A stretch of DNA of 64,000 nucleotides, taken from positions 32,227,701-32,291,700 of the forward strand of contig CM069589.1 of NCBI GenBank assembly GCA_035771175.1. Reading direction: 5' to 3'. The notes under the pieces were generated by a model. The model saw only the letters and a list, made by a program, of their open reading frames with translations. It was not told the DNA's origin and searched no databases. Within the stretch, counting starts at the first letter, position 1; each line of letters begins with the position of its first letter. Positions 47,201 through 59,092 of this stretch are shown here, in pieces. Made by a program: the position numbers and the translations under genes. The DNA is from Paratinospora sagittata. Its lineage: Eukaryota > Streptophyta > Magnoliopsida > Ranunculales > Menispermaceae.

Positions 47201-48147
47201 GAATGATGCTAGATTTTGATTTCTTTCTCTCGGGAGAGGTGTTTTCGAATCGGATATGGAAATTTGTAACTTAGGAATTTGTATCGAGTCGGGAGACCTA
47301 CAAATTCCTTTGAAATCATTTTAAGTGAATCATAAATCTTAATGAGTTTTTATTTAATTGATTTGCACTCTGGAGAGGGAATTGGTTTTATAAAAATAGA
47401 TGTTTGAATTACACTTAGGAGAGGGATTTGAATGAACTAAGATCCATGATTTACAAATTAAGCAATTTAGTTTAATAACACAGCCTTTTTGAAACCCATA
47501 AAATAAATATAATGAAATCAATCTCTATAGTTTTAACCCATTGATATATTCTTCATTTTAATTCAAGTTGTTGATTATTTTTAATTTGATTACTTCAAAT
47601 TTTAGCAATCATCCATCCAATTATTGTTCACCTAAATAAAATCATTTTCATAGTAGTTTTGAGCATTTATATTAGTAATTTTGACTATCCCTGAGGACGA
47701 TACTCAACTCACCTTGAGATATTATAACTTGATAATCGTACACTTGCGATACACGATTTTGTCATGATCACAGTGGGCTTTCTAGCCAAGCCCTTGTGTA
47801 GGCTAGCATGTGTGGCTTATAACTAAGCCCTCGTGTTGGTTAATGTGTACAGCTTATAACCAAGCTCTTGTGTTAGTTAATGTGTACGATGTCTAGTCAC
47901 ACCCTGTAAGTTGACTAGCTAATAGTGGATTGGGAAATCCTGATCGTATGTGGTTAGGTAGTGGACGTAGGTTCAAGGGGAACTGAACCACTATAAATCA
48001 TTGTGTCCATTTATTTTTCTTGCATTTGATTATTTTGATTGTTACCTACTGCGCATATGTTCCGTTTTAATTAATTAACCGAAAGGTAACGCAAAAATTC
48101 GTCAAGTCCAATTCACCCCTCTCTTGGACTATAATACTTGGCCAACA
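44282..48147 (+). mobile_element. Copia-family LTR, plus orientation, carrying a nested solo LTR
   Basis: Starts TGTTGATGTAACG. It ends with the standard block GTGGACGTAGG, AACCACTATAAATC, TCCAATTCACCCCTCT and GGCCAACA at 48147. Flanks AATAT (44277-44281) and AACAT (48148-48152) agree at 4/5. The LTR is interrupted from 46161 to 47770 by another LTR. Without that insert it would be about 2.25 kb, similar to the LTR at 50829-53126. No protein-coding content. Confidence 0.6.
46161..47770 (+). mobile_element. Solo LTR nested in the copia-family LTR, 1.6 kb
   Basis: Begins TGATAAGTTGAG and ends CATGATCA, giving TGAT/ATCA termini. It is flanked by TAGTG (46156-46160) and CAGTG (47771-47775), a 4/5 target duplication. 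It contains a near-palindromic GCGCAACGGCGCCGCGGC segment (46652-46670) and ends with GAGGACGATACTCAACTCACC, which I associate with gypsy LTR 3' regions. No gag-pol follows, hence solo. Confidence 0.65.
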
Positions 48148-48339
48148 AACATGAGGACCAAGAAGACTCGAACAAAACAAACCTCTAGAGACTGAAGGCC
48201 ATTTTCCACTTGCAACATGATGTAATTGGGCCCAATTGAGACTAAAACTTAAATAAGGCCTAATGATGTACCCGAAAAGAGAAAGTAATAAACTATCCAT
48301 GAGTATTGTTCGAAATTTCAAGTGAAAGTAGTGTACCCC

Positions 48340-48597
48340 AACATGAGCTACACACGTATCAAACAACAAAAGCTGTAAGCTCAACGTGAGCTATACACGT
48401 ATCAAATAAAAAAAGTCGTAAGCCCCAACGTGAGCTATACACGTATCAAATAGCAAATAGCAAAGGCCGTAGGTCCAACGTGAGCTATACACGTATTAAA
48501 TAGCAAAAGCCTTAGGCCCAGCGTAAACTATATGTCCATCAAATAGAAAAGGCCACAGGCTCAGCGTAAGCCACACATGTGCCAAGTAACAAAGATG
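48340..48597. repeat. ~43-bp minisatellite, six units
   Basis: Units start AACATGAGCTACACACGTAT, AACGTGAGCTATACACGTAT (three times) and AGCGTAA (twice), and end in GTAAGCTC/GTAGGTCC/TTAGGCCC. Unit length is about 43 bp, with one expanded unit. It lies in the internal, post-LTR side of the minus-strand copia element. Confidence 0.85.
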
Positions 48598-48599
48598 TT

Positions 48600-48810
48600 T
48601 ATCATTTAGTCTTTCCTTATCTGTCCATAGCTCAATAGGCTTGTTGGGCATGGTGTAGCTATTTACAACCACTTCCCAAAGATTGATATCCTTCGATCGT
48701 AGAAAGGATTTCATCCTTATCATCCAATCTTCAAACCTGTCTCTATTGAACAAAGGTGGTCTATCTAAAGGTTGACCTACTTCTATGACAATGCCTCTGG
48801 TCATTGCCAT
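48600..48810 (-). pseudogene. Ty1/copia gag start, minus strand
   Basis: The ATG at 48810 gives MAMTRGIVIEVGQPLDRPPL, then FNRDRFEDWMIRMKSFLRSK, then INLWEVVVNSYTMP. This is the N-terminal WK/MR motif of copia Gag (DUF4219-like). The frame stays open to 48496 through the minisatellite, but only the first ~70 residues look like Gag. It lies just inside a PBS and LTR, as expected for the 5' end of an element transcribed leftwards. The rest of gag-pol is absent. Confidence 0.75.
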
Positions 48811-48852
48811 TGATTTCAAAGAAATTGTGAAGTTTCTTTGAAGAGCAACACT

Positions 48853-48864
48853 GCTCTGATACCA
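48853..48864 (-). promoter_or_regulatory. tRNA-Met primer-binding site of the minus-strand copia element
   Basis: GCTCTGATACCA on the plus strand is the reverse complement of TGGTATCAGAGC. It is separated by two bases from the LTR end at 48867. Confidence 0.9.
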
Positions 48865-48866
48865 AT

Positions 48867-50560
48867 TGTTGGCCCAGATATGTCCAAGAGGGGGTGAATT
48901 GGACACTTAGACAATTTAAAAATTGATTACAATGGCAAAATTAAAGTGCAAAAATTAAGCAAATGTGCATAGTCGATTTATAGTGGTTCGGCTACTTGCT
49001 TACATCCACTACCTAACCTCCTCAGTTAGGATTTTGAACCTTATCACTAAGGGATTCTCTTATGAGTGAGAATCAAACCATTACACTTTTTCTCAACTTG
49101 CGGGTGTGAGAACAACCGTTACACTGCTCAACTTGCAAGCTTGAGACCAACCTAACCTTTCTCAACTTGCGGGTGTGAGAACTACCGTTTCTCAACTTAC
49201 GGGTGCGATAAGACCTAACCTTGTTGAATATAAAAATATCAACTCAGTAGTTTATCTAACTACTGTTACAACCTTGATACAATATACAAGATATGAAATT
49301 GGGTACAGCTGTATCCTATGAACTATCTCTCAAATTTCTCTTTCAGCAAGAATGATATAAGTTAAAACAGTGTTGAACAATTTGAGTAAAAATCGTTCAA
49401 ACTTTCAAATAGATTTTCAGATAAAGATAAAATGTTAGCACAGTATGAAAATCTTTTGAATAAGTAATGATTCAAATAAAATGCTTTGAAACTAGAATAA
49501 CTTAAGCTTTTTGAATCAGATGAAAATTTGACTAACTTTTGAAAAGTGTTTTGGCTTAGAGAGTTTTCAGTATCTTAACAGTTTGTTAAGTGCCTGTATG
49601 TATAGACTTGTAGAGATGAAGCTGTTCATTTGAATTTGAATTTCAAATGTAAACGTTTACTCACAACAGCTAGAATAGATCACGAAAATGGAAACTGCAC
49701 ATTTTATGAATATTTTGATTTTCTCCAGATACACGAATAAGGAAAGTTTTAGAAGATGTGGTTCGTGATTCAGAGAATATCTCTTACAAATACAAAAAAT
49801 TAATTTTGTACGAAAAGTTATTTTGAAAAGGTGGCTAAAAAGAATGTACATGTCAGAACAACAAAAATATTAGTTCTGTCGTTCTGTTCTTTTGAGCGTG
49901 CTTATAGAGCATCAACGTCCTACTGAACAATGAAGTAAAGACACTACTGAATCGTAAGCGTGCTGAATTTCTTTGACAATTAAATGACTTAAAACATGAT
50001 GGCGCTACTTCGTAGTTAGCATCCTGCTTTGTTTTAACACATTGAACACACGAGGGCGCTACTCAAGAGTTAGCGTCCTGAAATTTAAAAACAGTTTTAA
50101 AACAATGTTGAGTACGCTGAAGGACAGTAAGCATCCTGAGGGTTATTAAGTTGATTCTAAAGATGAGGGCACTTCTACACAAGTAGCGTCTTGATAGTTT
50201 ATTCAACTTATAACTATCAGCGTCCTTAAATATAGAAATCAATTAAAAATAGAAAGAACTTCCAGCAAGCTGAAACTAAGTGAGCGTCCTGACATTCTCA
50301 AAGGTTGATAAAAGAAAGGTCGCTACTTACAAGTAAGCGTCCTTATTAATCAATTCAATTTAACCTTGAGCGTCCTAATATTTTATTAGCGTCCTGATAG
50401 ACTCGACACTTTACTTGAGATGATCAATAGGCTTGTAAGCTCAGTTCCTTGATCTTGATTCTTGATTAATCTGAAACACTTGACAAGATCATTAGATACA
50501 CAGATTGGAGATATTTGGAATCATCAAAACATTCATGTCATGGGGTTCATTGAAATAACA
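48867..50560 (-). mobile_element. Copia 5' LTR, minus orientation (copy 1)
   Basis: On the plus strand it runs from TGTTGGCCCAGATATG to CATTGAAATAACA, so on its own strand it starts TGTTATTTC and ends GGGCCAACA. The PBS and gag start lie just inside its left end, so this is a 5' LTR. It is closely similar over its length to 50829-53126. It has several GAGGGCGCTACT...TTAGCGTCCTG hairpins. Compared with copy 2 it lacks the segment around the foldback insertion. Plus-strand frames here are not genes. Confidence 0.85.
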
Positions 50561-50562
50561 AA

Positions 50563-50640
50563 AAAGACCATGCCCATGGCCTAAGGAACGACCCTCGGCC
50601 AAGGCCAGCATCTCCCCTCGGCCATGGCCAAAGGATAACA
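50563..50640. mobile_element. Shard of the 41233-42069 gypsy LTR
   Basis: AAAAGACCATGCCCATGGCCTAAGGAACGACCCTCGGCCAAGGCC parallels 41370-41420. It sits between two copies of the copia LTR. It is too short to say how it arrived. Confidence 0.55.
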
Positions 50641-50828
50641 AAACTTGAGTTTTCTTTTTGAAAGTAAGTAGAACAAAACAAAAATACAAGTCATATATTT
50701 ATAGAAAAAAGTAATTCGAAAAAGCAAGAAACTCGTTTCTATAAGAGGAACCACATTTCTTTTAAAAATACATGCAAAATGACATTCTGCCAAAACACAC
50801 GGAAACATGTTTCTATGAAAGAAATGCG

Positions 50829-53126
50829 TGTTGGCCCAGATCTGTCCAAGAGGGGAGTGAATTGGACACTTAGACAATTTAAAAATAATTACAATGGCAA
50901 AATTAAAGTGCAAAAATTAAACAAATGTGCACAGTCAATTTATAGTGGTTCGGCTACTTGCCTATGTTCACTACCTAACCTCCTCAGTTAGGATTTTGAA
51001 CCTTATCACTAAGGGATTCTCTTACGGGTGAGAATCAAACCGTTACACCTTTTTTCAACTTGCAGGTGGGAGAACAATCGTTACACTGCTCAACATATGG
51101 GTGTGACGCAGACTTAAGCTTTCTCAACTTACAGGTGTGAGACCTACCGTTTCTCAACTTACGGGTGTGAGAAGACCGGTTCTCAACTTACTGGTGTGAG
51201 AAGACCTAACCTTGTTGAATAAAGGAATATCAACTCAGTAGTTTATCTAACTACTGTTACAACCTTGATACAATATACAAGATATGGAATTGAGTACAAC
51301 TGTATCCTATGAACTATCTATCAAATTTCTCTTTCAGCAAGAATGATATAAGTTAAAACAATGTTGAATAATTTGAGTGAAAACAGTTTGAAATCTCAAA
51401 TGGATTTTTAGATAAAGATATAAATTTAGCTCAATATGAAAATCATTTGAATACGTAAAGTTTCAAAGAAAACTCTTTGAAAACAAAGTAACTTAAACTT
51501 TTTCGACTAGATGAAAATTCGACTAACTTTCAAAAAGTGTTTTGACTCAGAGAATTTTCGGTGGTCTTAACATGTTGTTAAGTGCCTACATATATAGACT
51601 AGTAGAGATGAAGTTGTTGTTCATTTGAATTTGAATTTCAAATATGAACGTTTACTCACAACAACTAGAATATATCACGAAAATGGCAACTGCACATTTC
51701 ATGAATATTCTAATTTTCTTTGGATACACGAAAAAGGAAAGTTTTAGAAGACGTGGTTCTTGAACCAGAGAATATCTCTTACAAATACAGAAGGTTGATT
51801 TTGTACGAAAAGTTGTTCTGAAAAGGTGGCCAAAAAGGATGTACATGTCAAAACAACAAAAATATCATTTTTGTCGTTTTGTTCCTTTGAGGGCGCTCAT
51901 AGAGCATCAACGTCCTACTGAACAATGAAGTGAGGGTGCTACTGAATCGTAAGCATTCTGACTTACTTTGACAATTAAACGACTTAAATAATGAGGGCAC
52001 TACTCTATAGTAAACGTCCTGCTTTGTTTTAAAATCACTTAAACGCACGAGGGCCCTACTCAAGAGTTAGAGTCCTATTTAAAATCAATTTTAAAACAAA
52101 CTTAAAAGATGTTAAGTTCGCTGATGGGCAGTACGCGTCCTGAAAGTTATTAAGTTGATTCTAAAGATAAAGGCGCTCCTACACAGGTAGCGTCCTAATA
52201 GTTTATTCAACTTATAACTATCAGCGTCCTTAAAGATAGAAATCACTTAAAAACAAAGAGAACTTTCAGCGAGCTGAAACTAAGTCAGTGTCCTGACATT
52301 CTCAAAGGTTGACAAAAGGAAGGTCGTTACTTATAAGTAAGCGTCATTATGAATTAGTTCAATTCAACCTTGTGCGTCCTAATATTTTATCAACGTCCTA
52401 ACTCATCAAGTCCAAGAGGGCACTACTAAAACGTTAGCGTTCAGAAAGAGTCTATAAAAGTGGTTGTTGATTTCTCGATTAAAGCTTGATAAAGTGTAAT
52501 ACCCTGTATTTCACAAAAATAAAATAAAATAAAATAAAATAAAATATTAAAAAAAAAAATTTACTATTTAGGCAACGCCTGAACGCTCAGGCGCACGCCA
52601 GAACGTTCAGGCGCACGCCAGAACGTTCAGGCGTGCATTGCGCCTGAACGTTCTGGCATGCGCCTGAACGTTCTGTCATGCGGCATATCAGAACGTTCTA
52701 TCATGCACCTGAACGTTGCCAGAACGTTCGGGCATGCATTGCGCCTGAACGTTTTGTCATGCGCCTGAACGTTCGGGCGTTGCCCAAATAGTAATTTTTT
52801 TTTTGTGAAATACAGGGTATTACATAAAACATGATATTTTTGGATTAAATCAAATACTTTAGAAATCAAAGAAATACCTTTAAAATGAGACGATCAAAAT
52901 ATGAAAATGATTAAACCTTGCTGAGAGCAAATTAATCGATAGGCATTACATTCTAAGTACTGACAGACTCAAAACTCTACTTGAGATGATCAATAGGCTA
53001 GTAAACTCAGTTCCTTGATCTTGATTATTGATAAATCTGAAACACTTGACAAGATCATTAGATACACAGATTGGAGATATTTGGAATCGTCAAAACAGTC
53101 ATGTCATGGGGTTCATTGAAATAACA
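50829..53126 (-). mobile_element. Solo copia-family LTR, minus orientation (copy 2)
   Basis: Runs from TGTTGGCCCAGATCTG to CATTGAAATAACA, matching copy 1. It is flanked by ATGCG (50824-50828) and ATGTG (53127-53131), a 4/5 duplication, and has no PBS or gag on its left, so it is a solo LTR. It is longer than copy 1 because it keeps 52386-52494 and 52825-52970 and carries the palindromic element at 52495-52824. Confidence 0.8.
52495..52824. mobile_element. Palindromic foldback insertion, 330 bp
   Basis: Left arm TGTAATACCCTGTATTTCACAAAAA matches the reverse complement of the right end (GTGAAATACAGGGTATTACA). ACTATTTAGGCAACGCC pairs with GGCGTTGCCCAAATAGT. The middle holds many GAACGTTC palindromes with GCGCCTGAACGTTCTGGCAT units. 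It is flanked by TAAAG (52490-52494) and TAAAA (52825-52829), a 4/5 duplication. The left end and GAACGTTC units resemble the start of the gypsy LTR at 62359. Coding: none. Confidence 0.8.
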
Positions 53127-54840
53127 ATGTGTTTTTATGCAAATTCCACCATTTTGCCTGAAACAATGGAAACACATTTCTTAAGAGGAAATGCGTTTCT
53201 GTGATTGTGTTCTAAAAACCACTATTCTGGACAAAATGGAGGGAACCCGTTTCTTGACAAGAAATGCGTTTTTGTCTATCCAAGTGAAAAATTCACTTTG
53301 GTGCAGAAAAAAGGGGTTTTCCCTATAGGGAACGCGTTTCTGCTATCACAGAACACTGAAACATGTTGTTTTGCCGGATTAAAAATGCAGCATTTTGTTT
53401 ATTATTGGATGGTGAAAAAGAAAGGCATTAGAGGAAAGCACATCCGCTTGAAGAAGATTTCTCTAGGGGCTATTTTTGGGTTAAAGAATAAGGACTTCAA
53501 CGGTTGCATTGAGGAAGAAAACAAGAAGGATTTTGCAGCTAATTTGAAGTGAATTGAACACCAACTAGGAGGTGGCACAAGTTAAAACTAAGCTCACAAC
53601 ATTGTCCAACCCACAGTTGAAACCAAATCAAGAGAGTTTTAGTTCTCGGTTTTGGCTCCTGCGCAACAAAAGAGGAGTTCAATATAGTTGGGTGAATTAG
53701 TTTATGACACTTGGTCGTGGGGTTGAGTCAAATTCAAGTTGCTATTGTTTGTTTCTTGTTGATTGAATTATCTAAGTTGCAGTTGGTTGATGGGATCGTG
53801 TGTGCCTTGAAAAAGTGAGCTGCTACTTTGTTAGACATTGGATAAGGAAGGAGAGTAAGGAGGAGCCATCCCTATAAGTGGCTATATAGCTAAACTAATG
53901 AGCTCTCTTAATCATATTTTAAGTTGATTTTAATTGTCCCGTTGAAACAAAGAACATACTCATTGCATTGATGTGTTTTGATTTCACATTTTTCTTTATT
54001 GAACTTGATTGTGTAGCTTGAATGATGATGAACTTGATTAATGCAATGATTAGTCTCAATTCTTCTCCAAACATGAGTTAAATTACAAGACTAGGGCATG
54101 ATGTAGCTTGTTTAATTTTAACATTAGTTCCTAATTGATTTAATTAATGGAAGGTTTTTGCCTCTTTAATTGAGTTTACATTTTATTGTTTAATGCTTAT
54201 GAATGCTTGATCAACATTCATTTGATTTTAAATTAGCATGCTAAGGACCGAGAGGTGACATATGCTATGTGTTTGATGAGATGCAAACCATAGAATTAGT
54301 ATAAAATAGAGATATATCTATATAGTCTATATGGTCTAGATGAATTGCAATTAAACTTAACGACTTTCTAAATGTTCTAATTTTCATCGAGATATAGAAA
54401 ATTTTCATTTAGAAAGACTTTTAATATTGGTCAAGAGAGATTATTAAATGTTTTAGGGTCATTCTACCTTTAGTTAGAGCAAATGCATCCATTATTATGA
54501 AATTGAAAATTCATGTATATTAACAAGTGAAATCATAGCCTAACATTCCATGCTCCTGTATTTCAATCTAAAATCTTCAATTCCAATCTTTGATCCTCTG
54601 CCATATTTTTAATTATAAGTTTTAGTATTTTAGTTTTTTTCATTAGTTAATTAGTAACTTCATTTTTGTTTTCCAAATATAGTTATATTTAATCAATTTC
54701 AATAGTTAATGTTTTAAATCCACAAGGGAACGATATTTTTTCTCACTCTGTAATACTTGTGCAACTCGTACACTTACAAAAGAATTTTTGAATTTTAAAT
54801 TTGAAAATAAAATTCAAAACATAGGAACTAAAAAAGGAAT
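53127..54840. mobile_element. LTR-like sequence of a gypsy-type element, no coding content
   Basis: Contains GGAACGCGTTTC, CTCCTGCGCAACAAAAGAGGAG and TGACATATGCTATG. A closing phrase ACAAGGGAACGATA, then ACTTGTGCAACTCGTACACTTACAAA (54723-54778), is a typical gypsy LTR 3' end. The left flank 50641-50828 shares AAATGCGT and HTTTCT-like phrases, so copy 2 of the copia LTR inserted into this unit. The 115-codon frame at 53205-53552 is not recognised as a gene. Confidence 0.5.
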
Positions 54841-55731
54841 GCTTGGATGAAAGGACTTTTGGTCAATATGGTCAAGATTCAAAGGTTGGGTGTTATTACC
54901 TGCAGTGGGATCTTTGGGAAGATTGTTAGTGGCATGGTTAGATCAATTAATATAGTGCAAAGCTTGGTGGGTGGATACTATGTTTCAATTCAAATAGCTG
55001 GGGTGGATGATAACCAATGGTGGTTTTCGGGTGTATAAGGTCCTCCTATAGCCAATATATGGTGATCGTTGGTGTCCTAGTGGGGATTTTAATATTGTTA
55101 AGTTTATAAATGAGAAGCTAAATAGCCACAAATTAACCCAAAGTATGCATTGATGCTTTAATTACATATTTGGAGCTTAAAGACCCTCCATTTTCAAATG
55201 TTAAGTTTACATGGTCAAATTTTAGAGAAACCATGATATGTTGTTGTTTGGATTGCTTTCTCATGACTTTAGGGTGGGAGCTCGAGTTCCCAGTTTATTG
55301 TCAAGAGTGTCTCATCAAGGCGGCCTCAAATCGCTATGTTTTGGATACGGTTGTGGTAAATTGGGGACTAACTCCTTTTTCAGTTTGAAGACATATGACT
55401 TTTACATGAGGATTTTGGGTTGCTGGCGGCTGGGTGGTGGAGAAAGACTTTTGTACATGGTCAAAAAGGTCACAAATTCATGTTAAGGTTAAATGAAGTA
55501 AAAACAACGGTTAAGCAATGAGATAAAATGGTTTTTCGTGTGGACCAAATTAAAGGGAATGCACTAGAAGACTTAATAAGCCACTTGAACAAAGTGGGCC
55601 GGTCAACCTAATTGGCGTGAAGTTAGGGTGGATATTCGTAAATGAGCAAAAGATGAGTTGGCTAATATTTACATAGAGAAGAAAAGGAAGTAGCTCAAAA
55701 GGTGAAACTAAGGTGGCTTAAGGAGGGAGAT
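54841..55731 (+). pseudogene. L1-type LINE fragment (endonuclease to RT spacer)
   Basis: Read across frames: NQWWFSGVYGPP near 55012, GFNIVK near 55090, PPFSNVKFTWSNFRET near 55183-55230, CCLDCFL near 55244, FP..CQECLIKAASNRY near 55288, and NWGLTPF near 55360. Near 55700 it ends KLRWLKEGDC. This is the usual order of an L1 APE endonuclease followed by the spacer before the RT. Several stops and frameshifts occur. It is cut at 55732 by the LTR of the minus-strand gypsy element. Confidence 0.7.
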
Positions 55732-56440
55732 TGTCACGACCCACTATACGTGACGTCATGACCTGCACAGAACTCCCGAGTATACCCTCCATCGGTACAC
55801 TCAACGTCTCGTCAGCCAAATTTAAATACGAATCCCAATAAAACACAAACCTGATATAACATCCATCTAAACATGATCAACAATGAATAAACATATTACA
55901 TCTCCAAATTTACCAAAAATAAAAGTCTAAAGTCCACAAAATAATACAATCCAACACATCCCATCTTTGTGTTAAATATATAAATACTAGGTGTTATTAT
56001 GTACATAATATCAAAATACAAAAGAAAATGTACAACACCTACATCAACAAAAACCAAGGGATACTCCGCAGTCAAGCCTTCCTTTACCCTTCCTATCAAA
56101 TCCTGAAAGAAAAGGGTGAGGTGTGAGCTACAACAAGCTCAGTGAATGTCATTTACAAGGGGCAATATACGTGCATTTATAAAAATCATGGCATGATCAT
56201 AAAAACATTTGAAGTATCATGGTGATGAATTAAGATTACATACATGCCAATATAATGCATCATGTCATAAACAAGACAATGCATATCATTTATAATCATG
56301 CACATGCAATCCTAACACCTCCTGAGCATGGGGATCAAAGGGCTGGTGCGCGACATACAACACCTGAACACACACACAATACTCGTATTCTAATAGGATT
56401 TATGGGGTTGTGCAGCACGTAGGATTAGCCTAAGCTAACC
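55732..56440 (-). mobile_element. Terminal LTR region of the minus-strand gypsy element (inner end unresolved)
   Basis: The outer end TGTCACGACCCACTATACG, then GACGTCATGACC, matches the LTR-like end at 6433. Plus strand 56120-56150 reads GTGAGCTACAACAAGCTCAGTG, the complement of the CACTGAGC...TAGCTCAC motif common in gypsy LTRs. The pol reading frame stops close to 56444. I cannot place the inner LTR border. Confidence 0.55.
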
Positions 56441-56443
56441 TAC

Positions 56444-59092
56444 CTATACACAAGCCACAAAACCCTCTGCCAGGTACACAACTGGGATCGCCTTCAATGG
56501 ATTCTCATTAAACTTCCTCAGCATCGATACGTGGAAAACATCATGAACACCCTCGAGCTGAGACGGTAGAGCCAACTTGTACGCCACCAGTCCAATCTTC
56601 TCAACAATCTGGAAAGGTCCAATAAACCTAGGGGCAAGTTTCCCTCTGAAACCGAACTTCATCTGACCCTTGAGTGGCGAGACCTTAAACAAAACTAGAT
56701 CTCCACTGCAAACTCTAACGGCCGATGCCAGTTATCGTAATAACTCTTCTGTCTTTCCTGAGTCGACTTCAGCCTCTACAAATCAACTTGACTTTCTCTG
56801 TCTGCTTAACAACTGCATCAGGACCCCATAACTGCGTATCACCCACCTCGTACCAACAAGCTGGAGATCTACAGGGTCTTCCATACAAAGCCTCATACGG
56901 TGCCAAACCGATGCTTGCCTGATAACTGTTGTTGTATGCAAACTCACACAAGGGTAAATGCTCACTCCAACCACTACCGAACTCTAAAATGCAAGACCTG
57001 AGCATATCCTCCAGCATCTGAATCACTTTCTCGGATTGATCATTTGTCTAAGGATGAAACGCTGTACTGAGTCAGAGACGGGTCCCAAATGGAGTCTGCA
57101 AAGCCTGCCAAAACCTCAATGTAAATCGTGGATCTCGATCCGACACGATAGACAAGGGCACTCCATGAAATCTCATGATCTCTCTCACATATAATCTGCT
57201 TAGTCTATCCACAGAGTCTCTGGCGCTCATAGGAAAGAAGTGTGCACTCTTAGTCAACCTATCGACCACAACCCAAATGGCATCAAATCTGCCCTGAGAC
57301 CTCAACAATCCCATGATGAAATCCATCGTGATGTGCTCCTATTTTCACTCAGGTATGGGTAATGGTTGCATCTGACCTCCAGGCTTCCGTTGTTCACCCT
57401 TAAGGTTGTTGGCACACCTTACATCTCTGCGCATACTCAACAATACTCTTCTTCATCCCATGTCACCATACAGATCTTTTCATGTCATGGTATATCTTGG
57501 TAGCCCTTGGATGAACAATATACTGAGACCTGTGAGCTTCTCGAAGTATCTCAACACGCAACTCAGCATCATATGGGATCCATAGTCACCCTCTATACCG
57601 CAAGACATCATCTGGACCAATCTGCCAATCAACATGTTTAACATTGTCTGCGTATCTATGGTACATGTCATAATCCGGATAATGTTCCTATAGATCTCTA
57701 ACCCACGAAATATGGGCATCAGTAAACTGCACGTGCATCTGAGCACATATCTCAGTACGGGGTGTGTCCGAGAGTATACTCATCATAGTCACTCTCTCAA
57801 GTAAATGCCACTAATGGGCTATCTGAAAAGCAACCACCTGAGTCTCTGCTCGCCTACGACTCAAAGCATCAGCCACAACATTGGCTTTGCTAGGATGATA
57901 CTCCAAAGAGAAATCATAATCCTTAAGTAACTCGAGCCATCTCCTCTGCCGCATATTTAACTTCTTCTGATAAAAAAGATACCTCAAACTCTTATGATCA
58001 GAAAACAAAGTGAACCTCTCACCATAAAGGTAATGCCTCCATAGCTTCAGTGCAAACACAATAGCTGCCAGCTTCAAATCATACACAGGGTAGTTGTGCT
58101 CATGCACCTTAAGTTGTCTAGATGCATATGCAACCACTCGACCCTCCTGCATCAGCACACATCCCAGACCTAAGAGTGATGCATCCGTATAAATCACCAA
58201 CTCCTTCCCAGGCTCTGGAAGAATCAACACTGGAGCTGTAGTCAACCTCTTTTTTAATTCACTGAAAGCTCTTTCACAGGTATCTGACCACGTGAAGGTC
58301 ACGTTCTTCTGAGTCAGCTTAGTCATCGGTGCGGCTATGGTGGAAAAGTCTTTCACGAATTTCCTGTAATAGCGAGCTAAACCCAGAAAACTACGAATCT
58401 TTGTCATTGTGGTAGGTCTTGGCTAATCAATGATCGCCTCAACCTTAGCAGAATCAACTGAAATACCCTCTGCACTAACTACATGACTCAAGAATTTTAC
58501 CTCGGTCATCCAGAAATCACACTTGCTCAGCTTGGCATACAGCCTATGCTTCAACAATGTCTGCAAAGTAACTTTGAGATAACGCTCATGATCTTCTTTA
58601 GTCTTAGAATAAATTAGGATATCATCGATGAAACTATAATGAACTGGTCAAGGTACGGTCTGAACACTTTCTGCATCAAATCCATGAACATAGCTGGTGT
58701 ATTAGTCAACCCAAAGGGCATCACCAGGAACTTGTAATATCCATACCTCCTCCGGAAAGCAGTCTTCGGAACATCCTCATCTCTAATCCTCAACTGATGG
58801 TACCTAGACCTCAAGTCAATCTTCAAAAATAACTTGGCCCCATTCAGTTGGTCAAACAAGTTATCAATACTAGAAAGTGGATACTTGTTCTTCACAGTCA
58901 CCTTATTCAGTTGACGGTAGCCTATGCACAATTGAAGACTTTCGTCCTTCTTCTTGACGAACAACATAGGTGCTCCCTAAGGTGACATACGAGGAAAATT
59001 AATCCCTTGCCCATCGGCTCATCAAGCTAGGCTCTGAGTTCGTTCAACTCTTTCGGTGCCATACGATATACGGTGGAATGGAAATGGGTTTT
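56444..59092 (-). pseudogene. Ty3/gypsy pol: integrase, RNase H, RT (minus strand)
   Basis: From the right: RT N-terminus (MAPKELNELRA near 59030, LFVKKKDE near 58960, [33 protein letters not shown]). A one-base loss (GTTTCATCGATGATATCC, near 58625) disrupts the frame just before the YxDD-type box. RNase H follows at 57811-58407 ([40 protein letters not shown]). Next are a broken HHCC finger (57340-57500) and the integrase core ([12 protein letters not shown] to [15 protein letters not shown]). The integrase C-terminus is at 56769-57026 and 56444-56692 (FKVSPLKGQMKFGFRGKLAP, HDVFHVSMLR). No chromodomain is seen. It is interrupted at the right by LTR 59093-61935. Confidence 0.85.

Noticed and set aside
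53205..53552. 115-codon plus-strand frame
   Set aside because: It lies inside LTR-like repeat sequence. No domain, no splice context, and no relation to Gag or Pol seen.
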